A stretch of 64,000 nt of DNA from Chryseobacterium artocarpi (GTDB taxonomy: Bacteria; Bacteroidota; Bacteroidia; Flavobacteriales; Weeksellaceae): assembly GCF_001684975.1 (NCBI RefSeq), contig NZ_MAYH01000012.1, forward strand, positions 682,001 through 746,000, in the 5' to 3' direction. Below the pieces are notes generated by a model that was not told the DNA's origin, did not search any database, and saw only the letters and a program-made list of their open reading frames with translations. Both the position numbers and the translations under genes were made by a program. This document shows, piece after piece, positions 54,921 through 63,529 of the stretch. Numbering within the stretch: the first letter of the stretch is position 1; each line of letters begins with the position of its first letter.

Positions 54921-56084
54921 TTAAGATAATCTATGTCCATTGAAAAATTCCAACATTGTGGAGAGTGCTATATCAGAATGCATCCTCTCTCCATTTTCAA
55001 GAGATTCTTTTATTGCTTTTCCAGCTCGTTTGTGCATTTTAATCTCATATTCGGAAATAGCTTCTTCTAACGTTTTGTAATGATAATCTGTTAAATGCTC
55101 ACTTAATTCCAAAGCATCAAGCATTGCCATATTAGCCCCTTCACCAGCAAATGGAGGCATTACATGAGCTGCATCACCCATTAAGGTTATGTTGGGCTTT
55201 GTTTTCCAGCTTTGATCTAATGGCATAGCATAGATAGGGCGGGGAATGAAAGGAGTTGTAGCATTTTTAAAAAGTTCATGCCATATTTCATTCCAGTCCG
55301 AATATTCTGTTTTGAACCATTGAAAGATAGCTTTACTATCAGAGAAGTCTAGTCCGGAATTTATTGCCCAGTTTTCATCAGCTTTAAAACTAGCATAAAA
55401 GCCTAGATCTCCATTGCCTTTCTGCCCCATTAGTATATTTTGAGAGTTTCCGAAAGCCATTATTTTCCCCCCATTAATTAAAGTATTGATATTGGGAGCA
55501 TATTCTTTTGAAACGATTCCTTCCAGCATAGTAATCCCTGAATATATTGGTTGGATCTCTGTGAGATAAGAACGTATTCTAGAACGAGCTCCATCTGCGG
55601 CAATCACAAGGTCTGCATAAGACGATGTTCCGTTTTTAAAATGAATCAGCCAACCTTCATTTTGTGATTCCATAGATATAAAATGGCTGTCCCAGACCAC
55701 CGTTTCCGGTTGAAGAGATTCTAAAAGCATTTTTCTTAAAGGACCACGATCTATCTCCGGGCGGAAATGTTCTGCACCGAAATCTTCATCAGGTTTCGTT
55801 TCGTGATCACTGAACAGAATTTTAGCCTGTTTATCCATGATAAGAGTTTTATCTGCTCCGGGACGGAATGTTTTCTTGAATTCTTCTAATAACCCTGCTT
55901 TACGTAAGGCAGCCAGTCCTGAGTCTTCATGCATATCAAGAGGAGAGCCTTGAACACGTGCATGTTCATTGAAATCTCTTTCATATACTTTTACTTCTGC
56001 GTTTTTGAGCTGTAAGAGTCTTGCAAGGGTAAGCCCGGCAGGTCCTCCACCAATGATTGCTATTGATTTGTTGTTTATCAGCAT
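54921..56084 (-). CDS. Tet(X)-like FAD-dependent monooxygenase
   Basis: 387 residues. Rossmann start AIIGGGPAGLTLARLL, then the ADGARSRIR segment and the second FAD motif GDAAHVMPPFAGEGANMAM (Asp304). Order and spacing follow Tet(X) tetracycline hydroxylases throughout (YERDFNEHARVQGSPLDMHE, LRKMLLESL, AFGNSQN). By my by-eye alignment, positions used by Tet(X) for the drug (Arg213, His234) read Lys and Gly here, so the substrate may differ. It lies 25 bases after an AraC gene in the same direction, likely its regulator. Confidence 0.85.
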   Translation of the reverse strand: MLINNKSIAIIGGGPAGLTLARLLQLKNAEVKVYERDFNEHARVQGSPLDMHEDSGLAALRKAGLLEEFKKTFRPGADKTLIMDKQAKILFSDHETKPDEDFGAEHFRPEIDRGPLRKMLLESLQPETVVWDSHFISMESQNEGWLIHFKNGTSSYADLVIAADGARSRIRSYLTEIQPIYSGITMLEGIVSKEYAPNINTLINGGKIMAFGNSQNILMGQKGNGDLGFYASFKADENWAINSGLDFSDSKAIFQWFKTEYSDWNEIWHELFKNATTPFIPRPIYAMPLDQSWKTKPNITLMGDAAHVMPPFAGEGANMAMLDALELSEHLTDYHYKTLEEAISEYEIKMHKRAGKAIKESLENGERMHSDIALSTMLEFFNGHRLS

Positions 56085-56109
56085 TTTATTTAAATTTTAC
56101 AGGACAAAA

Positions 56110-56865
56110 TTACCTGCTTTTTAACACTGATAATAGTACAAATCGGTCGTTTTTATTTTTTGATAGTTCTTTTGGAGCTACGCCGGAAAATTTCTTTACT
56201 TCTTTGATAAAATGATTCTGGTCTGTATAATTCAGCTCAGGAAATAGTTTTCCTTGTGCAATATGTTCCAGTGAAGCTCTGAAACGTAAAATGGTACAAT
56301 AAGCTTTTAGTGATAGCCCCAGTTGTTTTGTGAAATAGCGATTGATCTGTCTGCTGTTCCAGCCTGCACTTTCTGAAAGTTCTTTTACACTCATTTCGCC
56401 TTTTGAGGCATAAATAAGATCAAAAAGTTTTAATTTTCTTTCGTCTGTTTTTTCAGGGAGAAGGTCTTTTATTTTTTGTGTTGCTTTTAGACAGCATAAT
56501 TCAAAGTTCTGTAAATCATCAACTTTAAAATTCCAAAAATCATATGAAAGTTCCTTGGCTTTATTTAAAACATCAGCAATAGTTGTATTTAAAATATATT
56601 CAACAGCAATAGGTTTAAAGCTGATAACAAAAGCGGACGTTTGGGGAGGAATTTGTCGTTGTTCCGGATAGGTTTCAAGCCCGACAAGGGTAACATGAAA
56701 AGGTTCGGAAGGTGAATGCATGAAAAATAAGTCAATCCGTCCATCGGGAATGATAACTACTTCCTTACATTGTTCAGAATCATTATGGAAGGTGCCAAGA
56801 TTTTCCACAAAGTCTGCAATACTATGATCCGGTTCAATGAAGTGAAACTGAAAATCATCATCCAT
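56110..56865 (-). CDS. AraC-family regulator upstream of the monooxygenase
   Basis: 251 residues. The N-domain (IPDGRIDLFFMHSPSEPFHV, SAFVISFKPIAVEYIL) is of the DUF6597 kind; the C-domain carries AraC HTH motifs (MSVKELSESAGWNSRQINRYF, FPELNYTDQNHFIKEVKKFSG). It is transcribed towards the monooxygenase with 25 bases between them, so the two probably form one operon. A TATTTTTG box and a 14-bp palindrome lie upstream. Confidence 0.82.
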   Translation of the reverse strand: MDDDFQFHFIEPDHSIADFVENLGTFHNDSEQCKEVVIIPDGRIDLFFMHSPSEPFHVTLVGLETYPEQRQIPPQTSAFVISFKPIAVEYILNTTIADVLNKAKELSYDFWNFKVDDLQNFELCCLKATQKIKDLLPEKTDERKLKLFDLIYASKGEMSVKELSESAGWNSRQINRYFTKQLGLSLKAYCTILRFRASLEHIAQGKLFPELNYTDQNHFIKEVKKFSGVAPKELSKNKNDRFVLLSVLKSR

Positions 56866-56904
56866 AACGAAAGAGAGTAATATTCTTTATAAATATTAAA
56901 AGTA

Positions 56905-56912
56905 CAAAAATA
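56905..56912 (-). promoter_or_regulatory. -7 box of the AraC-monooxygenase operon
   Basis: TATTTTTG on the minus strand, an exact TAnnTTTG; the start would be near 56898, 33 bases before the AraC ATG. Confidence 0.45.
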
Positions 56913-56925
56913 GACCTAATCATTG

Positions 56926-56939
56926 ATAGAATATTCTAT
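56926..56939 (-). promoter_or_regulatory. 14-bp palindrome at the operon promoter
   Basis: ATAGAATATTCTAT is a perfect palindrome that sits where the upstream promoter element should be, ~14 bases before the -7 box. It is a candidate operator for a dimeric regulator of the monooxygenase. Confidence 0.4.
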
Positions 56940-57233
56940 AAATTAGTCAAGCTAAAAACAATATTCTAAGAACATTAATGAAAAAATCTATGTTCTTTTT
57001 GATTTTCCGTCCTTTCATCAAATAAAAGCAATTTAATATCAATCTCACTTTCAAAATTTTTGCCACGAATGAACGAATTTATTGTACATGAAGTATTAAA
57101 AACAGATCAAAAAAAATGTGAATTCGCGGCAATTAAAAAAACAATTTTATAGCAGATAAAATCCTCGTGTGTTAAGACAAAACCACCTAAAAAAAATAAC
57201 TGATTTGTGTTTATTAGCATTACATTTTATGTA
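56940..57233. other. Gap between AraC and receptor genes
   Basis: Contains the inverted-repeat element and otherwise AT-rich sequence. No frame of note on either strand. Confidence 0.4.
57059..57132. repeat. Inverted-repeat element with TTGCCACGAAT ends
   Basis: TTGCCACGAATG at 57059 and GAATTCGCGGCAA at 57120-57132 are an imperfect inverted pair ~75 bases apart. The ends match the dispersed motif found elsewhere, so this may be a small miniature element. Confidence 0.5.
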
Positions 57234-57272
57234 CAAAATAAAAGCCCGGGTTGTAAAAAAACTCCCCAGGCT
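57234..57272 (-). terminator. Terminator of the nickel-importer operon
   Basis: On the minus strand AGCCTGGG and CCCGGGCT form an 8-bp stem with one G-T pair, followed by TTTTATTTT, about 20 bases after the receptor stop. Confidence 0.6.
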
Positions 57273-57293
57273 CTATCAAGATTAAAAATAAGT

Positions 57294-59729
57294 TTAAAAA
57301 GAATATCCCACAGAAACTGTTACATTTCTGGGAGCCCCTGGGAAGGCACGTGTATAATCGAATCCGCCCAGAAAATAGTATTTATCAAAAATATTATTGA
57401 CGTTCACAGCCATTTTCATTTTTCCGATATGATAATAAACGGCAGCATTTACTGTGGTATAAGAGGGCCATTCTCCCCATAAGGCAGTTCCGTTACTGTC
57501 TTTCCCAATACTGTTATCCATACGTCTTGTATCTACATAATATACTCCGGCACCGAATCCTAGACCTTTTAAAGCTGAAGTGGAAAATACATATTTCAGC
57601 CACATACTTGCCATATTTTTTGGAGCTCCGGGTAATGCCTGTCCTACTTCAGAAGTGATAGAAGAGGATTTTACTTCCGTGTAATTGTATGTGTAATTTC
57701 CCATAATCTGGAACTCTTTGGTAAGCTGTCCTCGAATATCCAGTTCTACACCCTTTGATACTGCTTTTCCTGATTGTCTGTATACCGGAAAACCTGTTCT
57801 ACTGATTTCACCCGTAGCAATCAGCATATTTTGGCGCTCAATCTGGAAAAGGGATAAATCCACTTGTAATTGATTCTTGAAAAATCCGGTTTTAAGACCG
57901 GTTTCAACTTGAAAACTACGTTCTGCTTTAAAAGGTTTTTCTGCTCCGTAATCCTGATAATTCTGGATAAAATTTGCGCCTACTGGAGCAAATCCCTGAG
58001 AGTAACTTGCGAAGTAATTGATCTGATCATTGATCCGATAAGTTAGCCCAATACGTGGCAGCCATGCATTCTGAGTCGCGCTAAAACGATCTTTACCGCT
58101 TACTGTTTCGGAATAATAATGTTCATGACGCAATCCGACTATCAGTTTTAATCTGTCGGCAAATGAGATTTGATCCTGTACATAAATTCCGGTTGTTTTA
58201 TATGGGCTTAAAAAAGGATAATTTCCCTGTGGCAACCATACATAGTTACTCAGATCATGTGTGGTATAAGTAGGATTGTTAAGATCAAAGGTCAGAGGAA
58301 CAATTTTTCCGTCTATCTTTTGTTGCCTTGCTTCACGTTGTTGATTATTACTGTCTCCTTCGTATTGAGCGTAATCTACTCCTGCTACAATATGGTTTTC
58401 TATTTTATGACCGGTAAGATCCCATTTTAGGTATACTACAGAATTATCCGTATAATCTTTTCCGTGACGGTCGAAGAAACGCATATTCATGATGGTATTC
58501 TTGGGAGCATCGGCGTAACTGTTCAGTGTTCTGTGTTCATTGACATCTTCCTGATAGATTGACTTCATATAGCTTGCATTCAAAGAAAGATTGTGCGTCA
58601 GGCGTTGGCTCAATCGAGCACTAAATGACAAGGTTTTGGTATTATAAAAATCTGATGGCTGGCTTAAGGTAAAAGAGCGGTCTAATGCATAAAAATCATT
58701 GTTCCTCAAACCCATTCCACGGTCCAGATATCCATGAAACTGATCATATACAAGATCAATATCAACCTGAGTTCCATCAAAAGGTTTGAAGGTAAATGAA
58801 GGAGCAATCATAAAGTTTTTTTGCTGATTGACGTTTCGGAAGGTATTACTGTCTTCATATCCAGCATTTAAACGATAAAGGATTTTCTTTTCTTTATCCA
58901 GAGGTCCTGTGAGATCAATATTTGTACGGATGGTCTGGAAGCTCCCGACAGAGAAGTTAATGGAACCTTTTTGCTTGTCTAAAGGCTTTTTAGTCACCAT
59001 ATTAATTGTTCCTCCTGGTGTAACATCTCCAAATAATGAGGCTCCTGGACCTTTTAAAACAGAAACACTTTCCAGATTGATCGTTAAGGGTGAACGATAG
59101 TAACTGTTTCCATAGCTGTAACCTGAACGTAATCCGTTGACAAGGCGTATTCCTGTTTCATAGCCACTTTTGAAACCTCTGATAATAAGGTCATCATAAG
59201 AAGATGCTGTAGTCACTCCGGCAAGATCCTGTGCGACTTCACGGGTTGTGTAAGCCTGTTTGTCTTCCATAAATTCACTACTGACAATAGAAACGGATTG
59301 TGGCAGGTCTTTAAGATTACCGGAAAACTTTCCGCCTAATTCCAGATTATTGGTTAAATAAGAATTATTTCTGCGGGCCGTGATCAGAACTTCCTGAAGG
59401 TTGGTCTGGTGTTCAGCTAAGCGAATGATAATTCCGTTTTTATCATTATAGGAAAGGGAATCCAGCGTAATATCTGAACTGGAATATCCTTTTGCATCCA
59501 CTGTTAATTGTGCCGGATACTGAAAAAGAGCTTCAAACTGAAATTGCCCGTCCTTACTTGCTATGATAGAATTTCCGTGATTAATGGAAACGGTGGCATT
59601 GGAAATTATTTTACCTTCCTGATTCAGAATTTTTCCGAAAATAGGATGAGTTTCCTGTGCTGATAAGGCAAAAGGAAGTAAGAGCATTATACCGTTGATG
59701 TATAATACTTTTTTGGTTATGTGCTTCAT
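57294..59729 (-). CDS. TonB-dependent siderophore/metallophore receptor
   Basis: 811 residues. Signal peptide ending LPFALSAQ; residues ~28-110 a carboxypeptidase-regulatory-like domain (IFGKILNQEGKIISNATVSI); plug with LKDLPQSVSIVSSEFMEDKQ, LIIRGFKSGYETGI, SVSVLKGPGASLFGD and TPGGTINMVTKKPL; then a large barrel ending AFPGAPRNVTVSVGYSF. The plug motifs are those of FhuA/FpvA-type receptors. It is the last gene of an operon with a FecCD-type ABC importer and, upstream, UreE and HypB, which point to a nickel complex as the ligand. Confidence 0.85.
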   Translation of the reverse strand: MKHITKKVLYINGIMLLLPFALSAQETHPIFGKILNQEGKIISNATVSINHGNSIIASKDGQFQFEALFQYPAQLTVDAKGYSSSDITLDSLSYNDKNGIIIRLAEHQTNLQEVLITARRNNSYLTNNLELGGKFSGNLKDLPQSVSIVSSEFMEDKQAYTTREVAQDLAGVTTASSYDDLIIRGFKSGYETGIRLVNGLRSGYSYGNSYYRSPLTINLESVSVLKGPGASLFGDVTPGGTINMVTKKPLDKQKGSINFSVGSFQTIRTNIDLTGPLDKEKKILYRLNAGYEDSNTFRNVNQQKNFMIAPSFTFKPFDGTQVDIDLVYDQFHGYLDRGMGLRNNDFYALDRSFTLSQPSDFYNTKTLSFSARLSQRLTHNLSLNASYMKSIYQEDVNEHRTLNSYADAPKNTIMNMRFFDRHGKDYTDNSVVYLKWDLTGHKIENHIVAGVDYAQYEGDSNNQQREARQQKIDGKIVPLTFDLNNPTYTTHDLSNYVWLPQGNYPFLSPYKTTGIYVQDQISFADRLKLIVGLRHEHYYSETVSGKDRFSATQNAWLPRIGLTYRINDQINYFASYSQGFAPVGANFIQNYQDYGAEKPFKAERSFQVETGLKTGFFKNQLQVDLSLFQIERQNMLIATGEISRTGFPVYRQSGKAVSKGVELDIRGQLTKEFQIMGNYTYNYTEVKSSSITSEVGQALPGAPKNMASMWLKYVFSTSALKGLGFGAGVYYVDTRRMDNSIGKDSNGTALWGEWPSYTTVNAAVYYHIGKMKMAVNVNNIFDKYYFLGGFDYTRAFPGAPRNVTVSVGYSF

Positions 59730-59753
59730 TGTATCTTCTACGCTTTGTATTGT

Positions 59754-60275
59754 TTATTGTTCTGCCGGAATGATAAGTTCCATATGCAGGGTTGGATATG
59801 TGCCTTCATAGCAGGATTTCAAAAGCTTAAATTCCTGTTTTAACCAATAATCATAGGCTCCCTGAAGAAAGGGATGAGTGTGAAGGTATAGTCGTTTTAT
59901 ATTTTTCTGTCGAGCTGTTTTTAATAATTCCTGAAAGAGCCGGGTAGCTATTCCGGTTCTTCTGTATTCTGGGTTGACGAATAATCTTGCCACTTCCACG
60001 GTCGTTTTTTCATCAATATCAAGGTGAGGGAAACGGTAGTCAAAAGGCATCATTCCGATAACGCCAATCAATGTATCATCTGTTGTTCGAGCCTGTAAAA
60101 AAGCACCGGTAGGAGCGTGGATGTAGTTTTGTTCAAAATTTACCAGATCTTTTGGAACGATCAAAGGATCGAGTAGAGGGTATAGCTGGCGTCTGAATTC
60201 CATCACATAAGGAAGAACTTCAAAAACGTGATAGTCTTCTACCATAGAAATCGTTATTTCTTCGTTGTTTTTCAT
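59754..60275 (-). CDS. GNAT-family acetyltransferase in importer operon
   Basis: 173 residues. VARLFVNPEYRRTGIATRLF is the acetyl-CoA loop; LYLHTHPFLQGAYDYWLKQ and FLQARTTDDTLIGVIGM complete the GNAT fold. It lies 5 bases after the ATPase stop and 24 bases before the receptor. A GNAT in such an operon could modify a metallophore, but the acceptor is not shown. Confidence 0.85.
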   Translation of the reverse strand: MKNNEEITISMVEDYHVFEVLPYVMEFRRQLYPLLDPLIVPKDLVNFEQNYIHAPTGAFLQARTTDDTLIGVIGMMPFDYRFPHLDIDEKTTVEVARLFVNPEYRRTGIATRLFQELLKTARQKNIKRLYLHTHPFLQGAYDYWLKQEFKLLKSCYEGTYPTLHMELIIPAEQ

Positions 60276-60280
60276 ATATT

Positions 60281-61051
60281 TTATTTTAATTGAGGTGCAA
60301 ACATGGGAGTTCCCTGATGATCTATAGCTAATAAAGGAACCTGATAAGTATCTTCGAGAAGTTGTTTCAGATCATTTTTTTCTAAAGACTGAACGGGGAT
60401 CAATTCATTCTGATTCATCACAAAAAACTCATCTCCGAACTGAAAAGCAAGGTTGGGATCATGCATGACGCATAAAACTGTAGTTCCTTCATGAACCAAT
60501 TGCCGGATGGCTTTCAAAACAGCAACCTGATAATGAAGATCAAGATGGTTGGTAGGTTCATCCAGCATGAGAATGTCTGGTTTCTGAACCAATACGCGAC
60601 ACAGCAGTACCAATTGACGTTCTCCCCCGGAAAGAGAAGTGTAAGGTTTATCTTTTAAATGAATCAAATTAAACTTCTGTAAAATAGCTTCTACTTCCTG
60701 ATAATCTTTCTGTTGTGGTGAGAATTTTGAAAAAGAAGCCCGTCCGGTTAATATCACATCAAAAACCTTAAATGGAAAAGTAGTCTGATGAAACTGAGTT
60801 AAAAATCCAAGACGAACGGGAGAGGAAGAACCAATTTTGATCTTTTTACGTTCTTTATCGGCAATCCATACACTGCCTTTGTAGTTTTTTTCAAGTCCGG
60901 CAATGATTTTAAATAAAGTCGATTTACCACTTCCATTTCTTCCCAGAATAACGGATAGTTTTCCTTTTGAAAATTTTGCATTTACATTTTTCAGGACCTG
61001 CTCTTTTCCATAATCAAAAGAAAGCTGTTCAATACTAATTATTGTGTTCAT
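60281..61051 (-). CDS. FecE-like ABC-importer ATPase
   Basis: 256 residues. Walker A GRNGSGKST (37-45), signature LSGGERQ, Walker B ILMLDEPTNHLD with the switch His. Pairs with the permease, whose stop overlaps its ATG by 4 bases. Powers uptake of the ligand delivered by the binding protein. Confidence 0.93.
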   Translation of the reverse strand: MNTIISIEQLSFDYGKEQVLKNVNAKFSKGKLSVILGRNGSGKSTLFKIIAGLEKNYKGSVWIADKERKKIKIGSSSPVRLGFLTQFHQTTFPFKVFDVILTGRASFSKFSPQQKDYQEVEAILQKFNLIHLKDKPYTSLSGGERQLVLLCRVLVQKPDILMLDEPTNHLDLHYQVAVLKAIRQLVHEGTTVLCVMHDPNLAFQFGDEFFVMNQNELIPVQSLEKNDLKQLLEDTYQVPLLAIDHQGTPMFAPQLK

Positions 61052-62058
61052 GAGTTCCAGTTGATTGCATTTTTGCGCATTAAATAGATGAAAATAGGGG
61101 CTCCGATGATCATGGTAAATACACCGATCGGAATTTCAAAAGGCATTACAGTACGGGAAAAGTCATCAATCAGTAATAAAAAAGTTCCTCCAATGCTGAT
61201 ATTTGCCCAAACGGTAATATTGTTATTCGGTCCAAAGATCATTCTGCTGATGTGAGGTACAATCAATCCAAATAAACTGATAACCCCGACAGCGGCAACG
61301 GACGAAGCTGTAATCATTGTAGCGACTGCCATCAATACAAGTTTCAATACGGTAGGATTTACTCCGACAGCCATTGCTTCATGGTCTCCTAAAGCTAAAA
61401 GATTAAGTTTCCAGCGAAGGATAACAATTACAGATAAACCGATAAGGATTGGAAATACAGCGGTATGAACTTTCTGCCATGAAGCCGTATGAAGATTTCC
61501 CATTGTCCATTGTACAATTGCCTGTAATTTATAAGGATCGCTCAGGTATTGAAGAACCGTCAGAAACGCGGTAAATACTCCGGATACAATCATCCCCGAA
61601 AGCACCATACTTACGATAGAAGTTTTAGCTCCGGTATACGAGACAAGATAAGTGATCACTACAGCTGCAACCCCAAAAATAAAGGCTGAAACATTTACTG
61701 CCATTACAGGAAAAAGCATTGCCAATGCGGCTCCGAACGCAGAACCGGATGAGATTCCTAAAGTAAAAGGGTCAACAATCGGGTTTCTGAAAACAGACTG
61801 CAAAACACCTCCGGCAGAGGCTAGAGAAGCACCCACCAGAAAGGTAAGCACAATTCTGGGTAAACGCACCTGCCATAAAATGGTATGCAAACTTCCCTGT
61901 AGCATTGCTTCATCTTCTGAAATTCCCAATTCCAGAGCGATATGATGAAAGAGTTCCCCAAAACCAATATTCTGACTGGAACCTATAATCAATGAGATCA
62001 ACACCAACAGAGCAGGTAAAATGATTAAAAGGAATATTGTATTAAAGCTTTTCATCAT
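61048..62058 (-). CDS. FecCD-family permease
   Basis: 336 residues with about ten membrane helices. RLPRIVLTFLVGASLASAGG and LQSVFRNPIVDPFTLGIS, then SLFGLIVPHISRMIFGPNNN are the BtuC/FecCD signatures. Its ATG overlaps the binding-protein stop by one base (TGATG). It forms the homodimeric inner-membrane channel. Confidence 0.93.
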   Translation of the reverse strand: MMKSFNTIFLLIILPALLVLISLIIGSSQNIGFGELFHHIALELGISEDEAMLQGSLHTILWQVRLPRIVLTFLVGASLASAGGVLQSVFRNPIVDPFTLGISSGSAFGAALAMLFPVMAVNVSAFIFGVAAVVITYLVSYTGAKTSIVSMVLSGMIVSGVFTAFLTVLQYLSDPYKLQAIVQWTMGNLHTASWQKVHTAVFPILIGLSVIVILRWKLNLLALGDHEAMAVGVNPTVLKLVLMAVATMITASSVAAVGVISLFGLIVPHISRMIFGPNNNITVWANISIGGTFLLLIDDFSRTVMPFEIPIGVFTMIIGAPIFIYLMRKNAINWNS

Positions 62059-63062
62059 CAGATCAGTCCTTTTTTTCCGTAGATGATTTCAAATGCTTTT
62101 TTTACATCCTGATCCAGTTGCTCCTGAGTATATTCAGGCATACACCAGTGACGAAGCTGCTTGGCAAATAACATAAACTTCACCGTATGCGGATCATATG
62201 GAAATGATGGTGACATTACAAATACCTGTTTGTTTTTTACAGCAGGAAGTGCTTCCAGTTCTTTAAGACTGTATACATCCGATAATTTTGAATTCCATAA
62301 AATGATAAGGTCCGGGTTCCATTTGTACATAGTTTCTGCACTGATATTAGGTGCTTCTACCGGAACAGGGCATGCATTCTGAGCCCCGGAAAGAGTTATT
62401 GCCATATCAATAAGGCTTCCTTTTCCTGAGGTAGACATGATGCGTCCTTTAGACCATGCATAATAGATTTTCTTAGGAGAAGTTGCCTGTGAAGTTCTCA
62501 TTTTCTTTACTTCTTCCGCTACATATCCCGTGATTTCTTCTGCACGTTTCTGTTTTCCAAGTAATTTTCCTACATTTTTTAATTCATCAAGGATTTTTTC
62601 GTCATTTAAAGAAGAAAAAGTAAATACTGGAATTCCCAGATTTTCAAGTTGATTGATATTGTCCTCATCTGTATTGAAGGTCAGGACTAAATCAGGTTTT
62701 AACCCAACAATACTTTCAGCATTACTGGATTGTCCGCCAAAAGTAGGAGTGGCAATGCTTTTATTTTTAATACGCTTATCAAGCTTGGAAAGAAAACTGT
62801 AAGTGTCTTCCATTTCATAGATCTGTTGTGGAATTCCCACAATTTTTTCACCTGCCTGAAGCATATAAACATCATCAACAAGGGCATTGTACAAAATAAC
62901 CACACGCATTGCTTCATGAGGAAGGGTAATCGTTTTACCTCTGCTGTCTGTGGCTGTAACCGCTACATTAGAGGAGGCTTCTTTTGAATTTTTAGGATTA
63001 CAGCTTTGTACTATTAATATGATTACAGAAAGACTTGTAATGAATAGGTTTTTAATTTTCAT
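62058..63062 (-). CDS. Metal-complex binding lipoprotein of FecB/BtuF type
   Basis: 334 residues from the ATG at 63062, chosen because MKIKNLFITSLSVIILIVQSC is a lipoprotein signal; earlier in-frame starts lie inside ureE. Two lobes of a periplasmic binding fold (IVGLKPDLVLTFN, VGKLLGKQKRAEEITGYV, NPDLIILWNSKLSD). The start overlaps the UreE stop by 11 bases. With UreE and HypB upstream, a nickel-metallophore is the favoured ligand; there is no direct evidence. Confidence 0.85.
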   Translation of the reverse strand: MKIKNLFITSLSVIILIVQSCNPKNSKEASSNVAVTATDSRGKTITLPHEAMRVVILYNALVDDVYMLQAGEKIVGIPQQIYEMEDTYSFLSKLDKRIKNKSIATPTFGGQSSNAESIVGLKPDLVLTFNTDEDNINQLENLGIPVFTFSSLNDEKILDELKNVGKLLGKQKRAEEITGYVAEEVKKMRTSQATSPKKIYYAWSKGRIMSTSGKGSLIDMAITLSGAQNACPVPVEAPNISAETMYKWNPDLIILWNSKLSDVYSLKELEALPAVKNKQVFVMSPSFPYDPHTVKFMLFAKQLRHWCMPEYTQEQLDQDVKKAFEIIYGKKGLI

Positions 63063-63528
63063 GTACTTTGTTTTTTGCCAGATAACGTAATGATTGATTG
63101 GATAAAAGCTGGGAATCTTTAAGATGAATACGTTCTCCGTATCTAAAAGAAAGCTGTTCATACAAACGTCCGTCATAAGGAACTGCAAAAGATTGCCCCT
63201 GAGTCAGAAAAACCGGAAGATGCTGATTTCCGATAAAGTAACAGAAGTCTGCTGCTTCGGCATCATTCTTTGCTGGAAAACATATGGTCAGACATGGTTT
63301 GAAATGGATCGAAGCTATTAATTTTCCGTTGCTGTATAATTGATCTCCCTGCTGCCATTCCTTCAAATTTCCCAGTCTTATTTCCAAAACCAGCCCGGAT
63401 TTGGTTGTCCGGGTCAGTTTTTGTTTTTTGTTTTCAAACCATTCGAGTTCCAGGACATCAGTATGACGATCATTCAGATGGATCGCTGTTTTCACTTCAT
63501 CAATTACGATTGGCTGTATGGTATTCAT
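63052..63528 (-). CDS. ureE: Urease accessory nickel metallochaperone UreE
   Basis: 158 residues, about the family length. The peptide-binding half (QGDQLYSNGKLIASIHFKP) and the metal half with YFIGNQHLPVF (His103, the dimer-interface nickel ligand of UreE) are present; the histidine-rich tail of some UreE is absent. It receives nickel and passes it to the urease GTPase. It starts 1 base after the HypB-type GTPase stop and overlaps the binding-lipoprotein gene. Confidence 0.8.
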   Translation of the reverse strand: MNTIQPIVIDEVKTAIHLNDRHTDVLELEWFENKKQKLTRTTKSGLVLEIRLGNLKEWQQGDQLYSNGKLIASIHFKPCLTICFPAKNDAEAADFCYFIGNQHLPVFLTQGQSFAVPYDGRLYEQLSFRYGERIHLKDSQLLSNQSLRYLAKNKVHEN

Positions 63529-63529
63529 G

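Noticed and set aside
57207..57482. 91-residue plus-strand frame at the receptor 3' end
   Set aside because: Mostly antisense to the conserved barrel end of the TonB receptor and the terminator.
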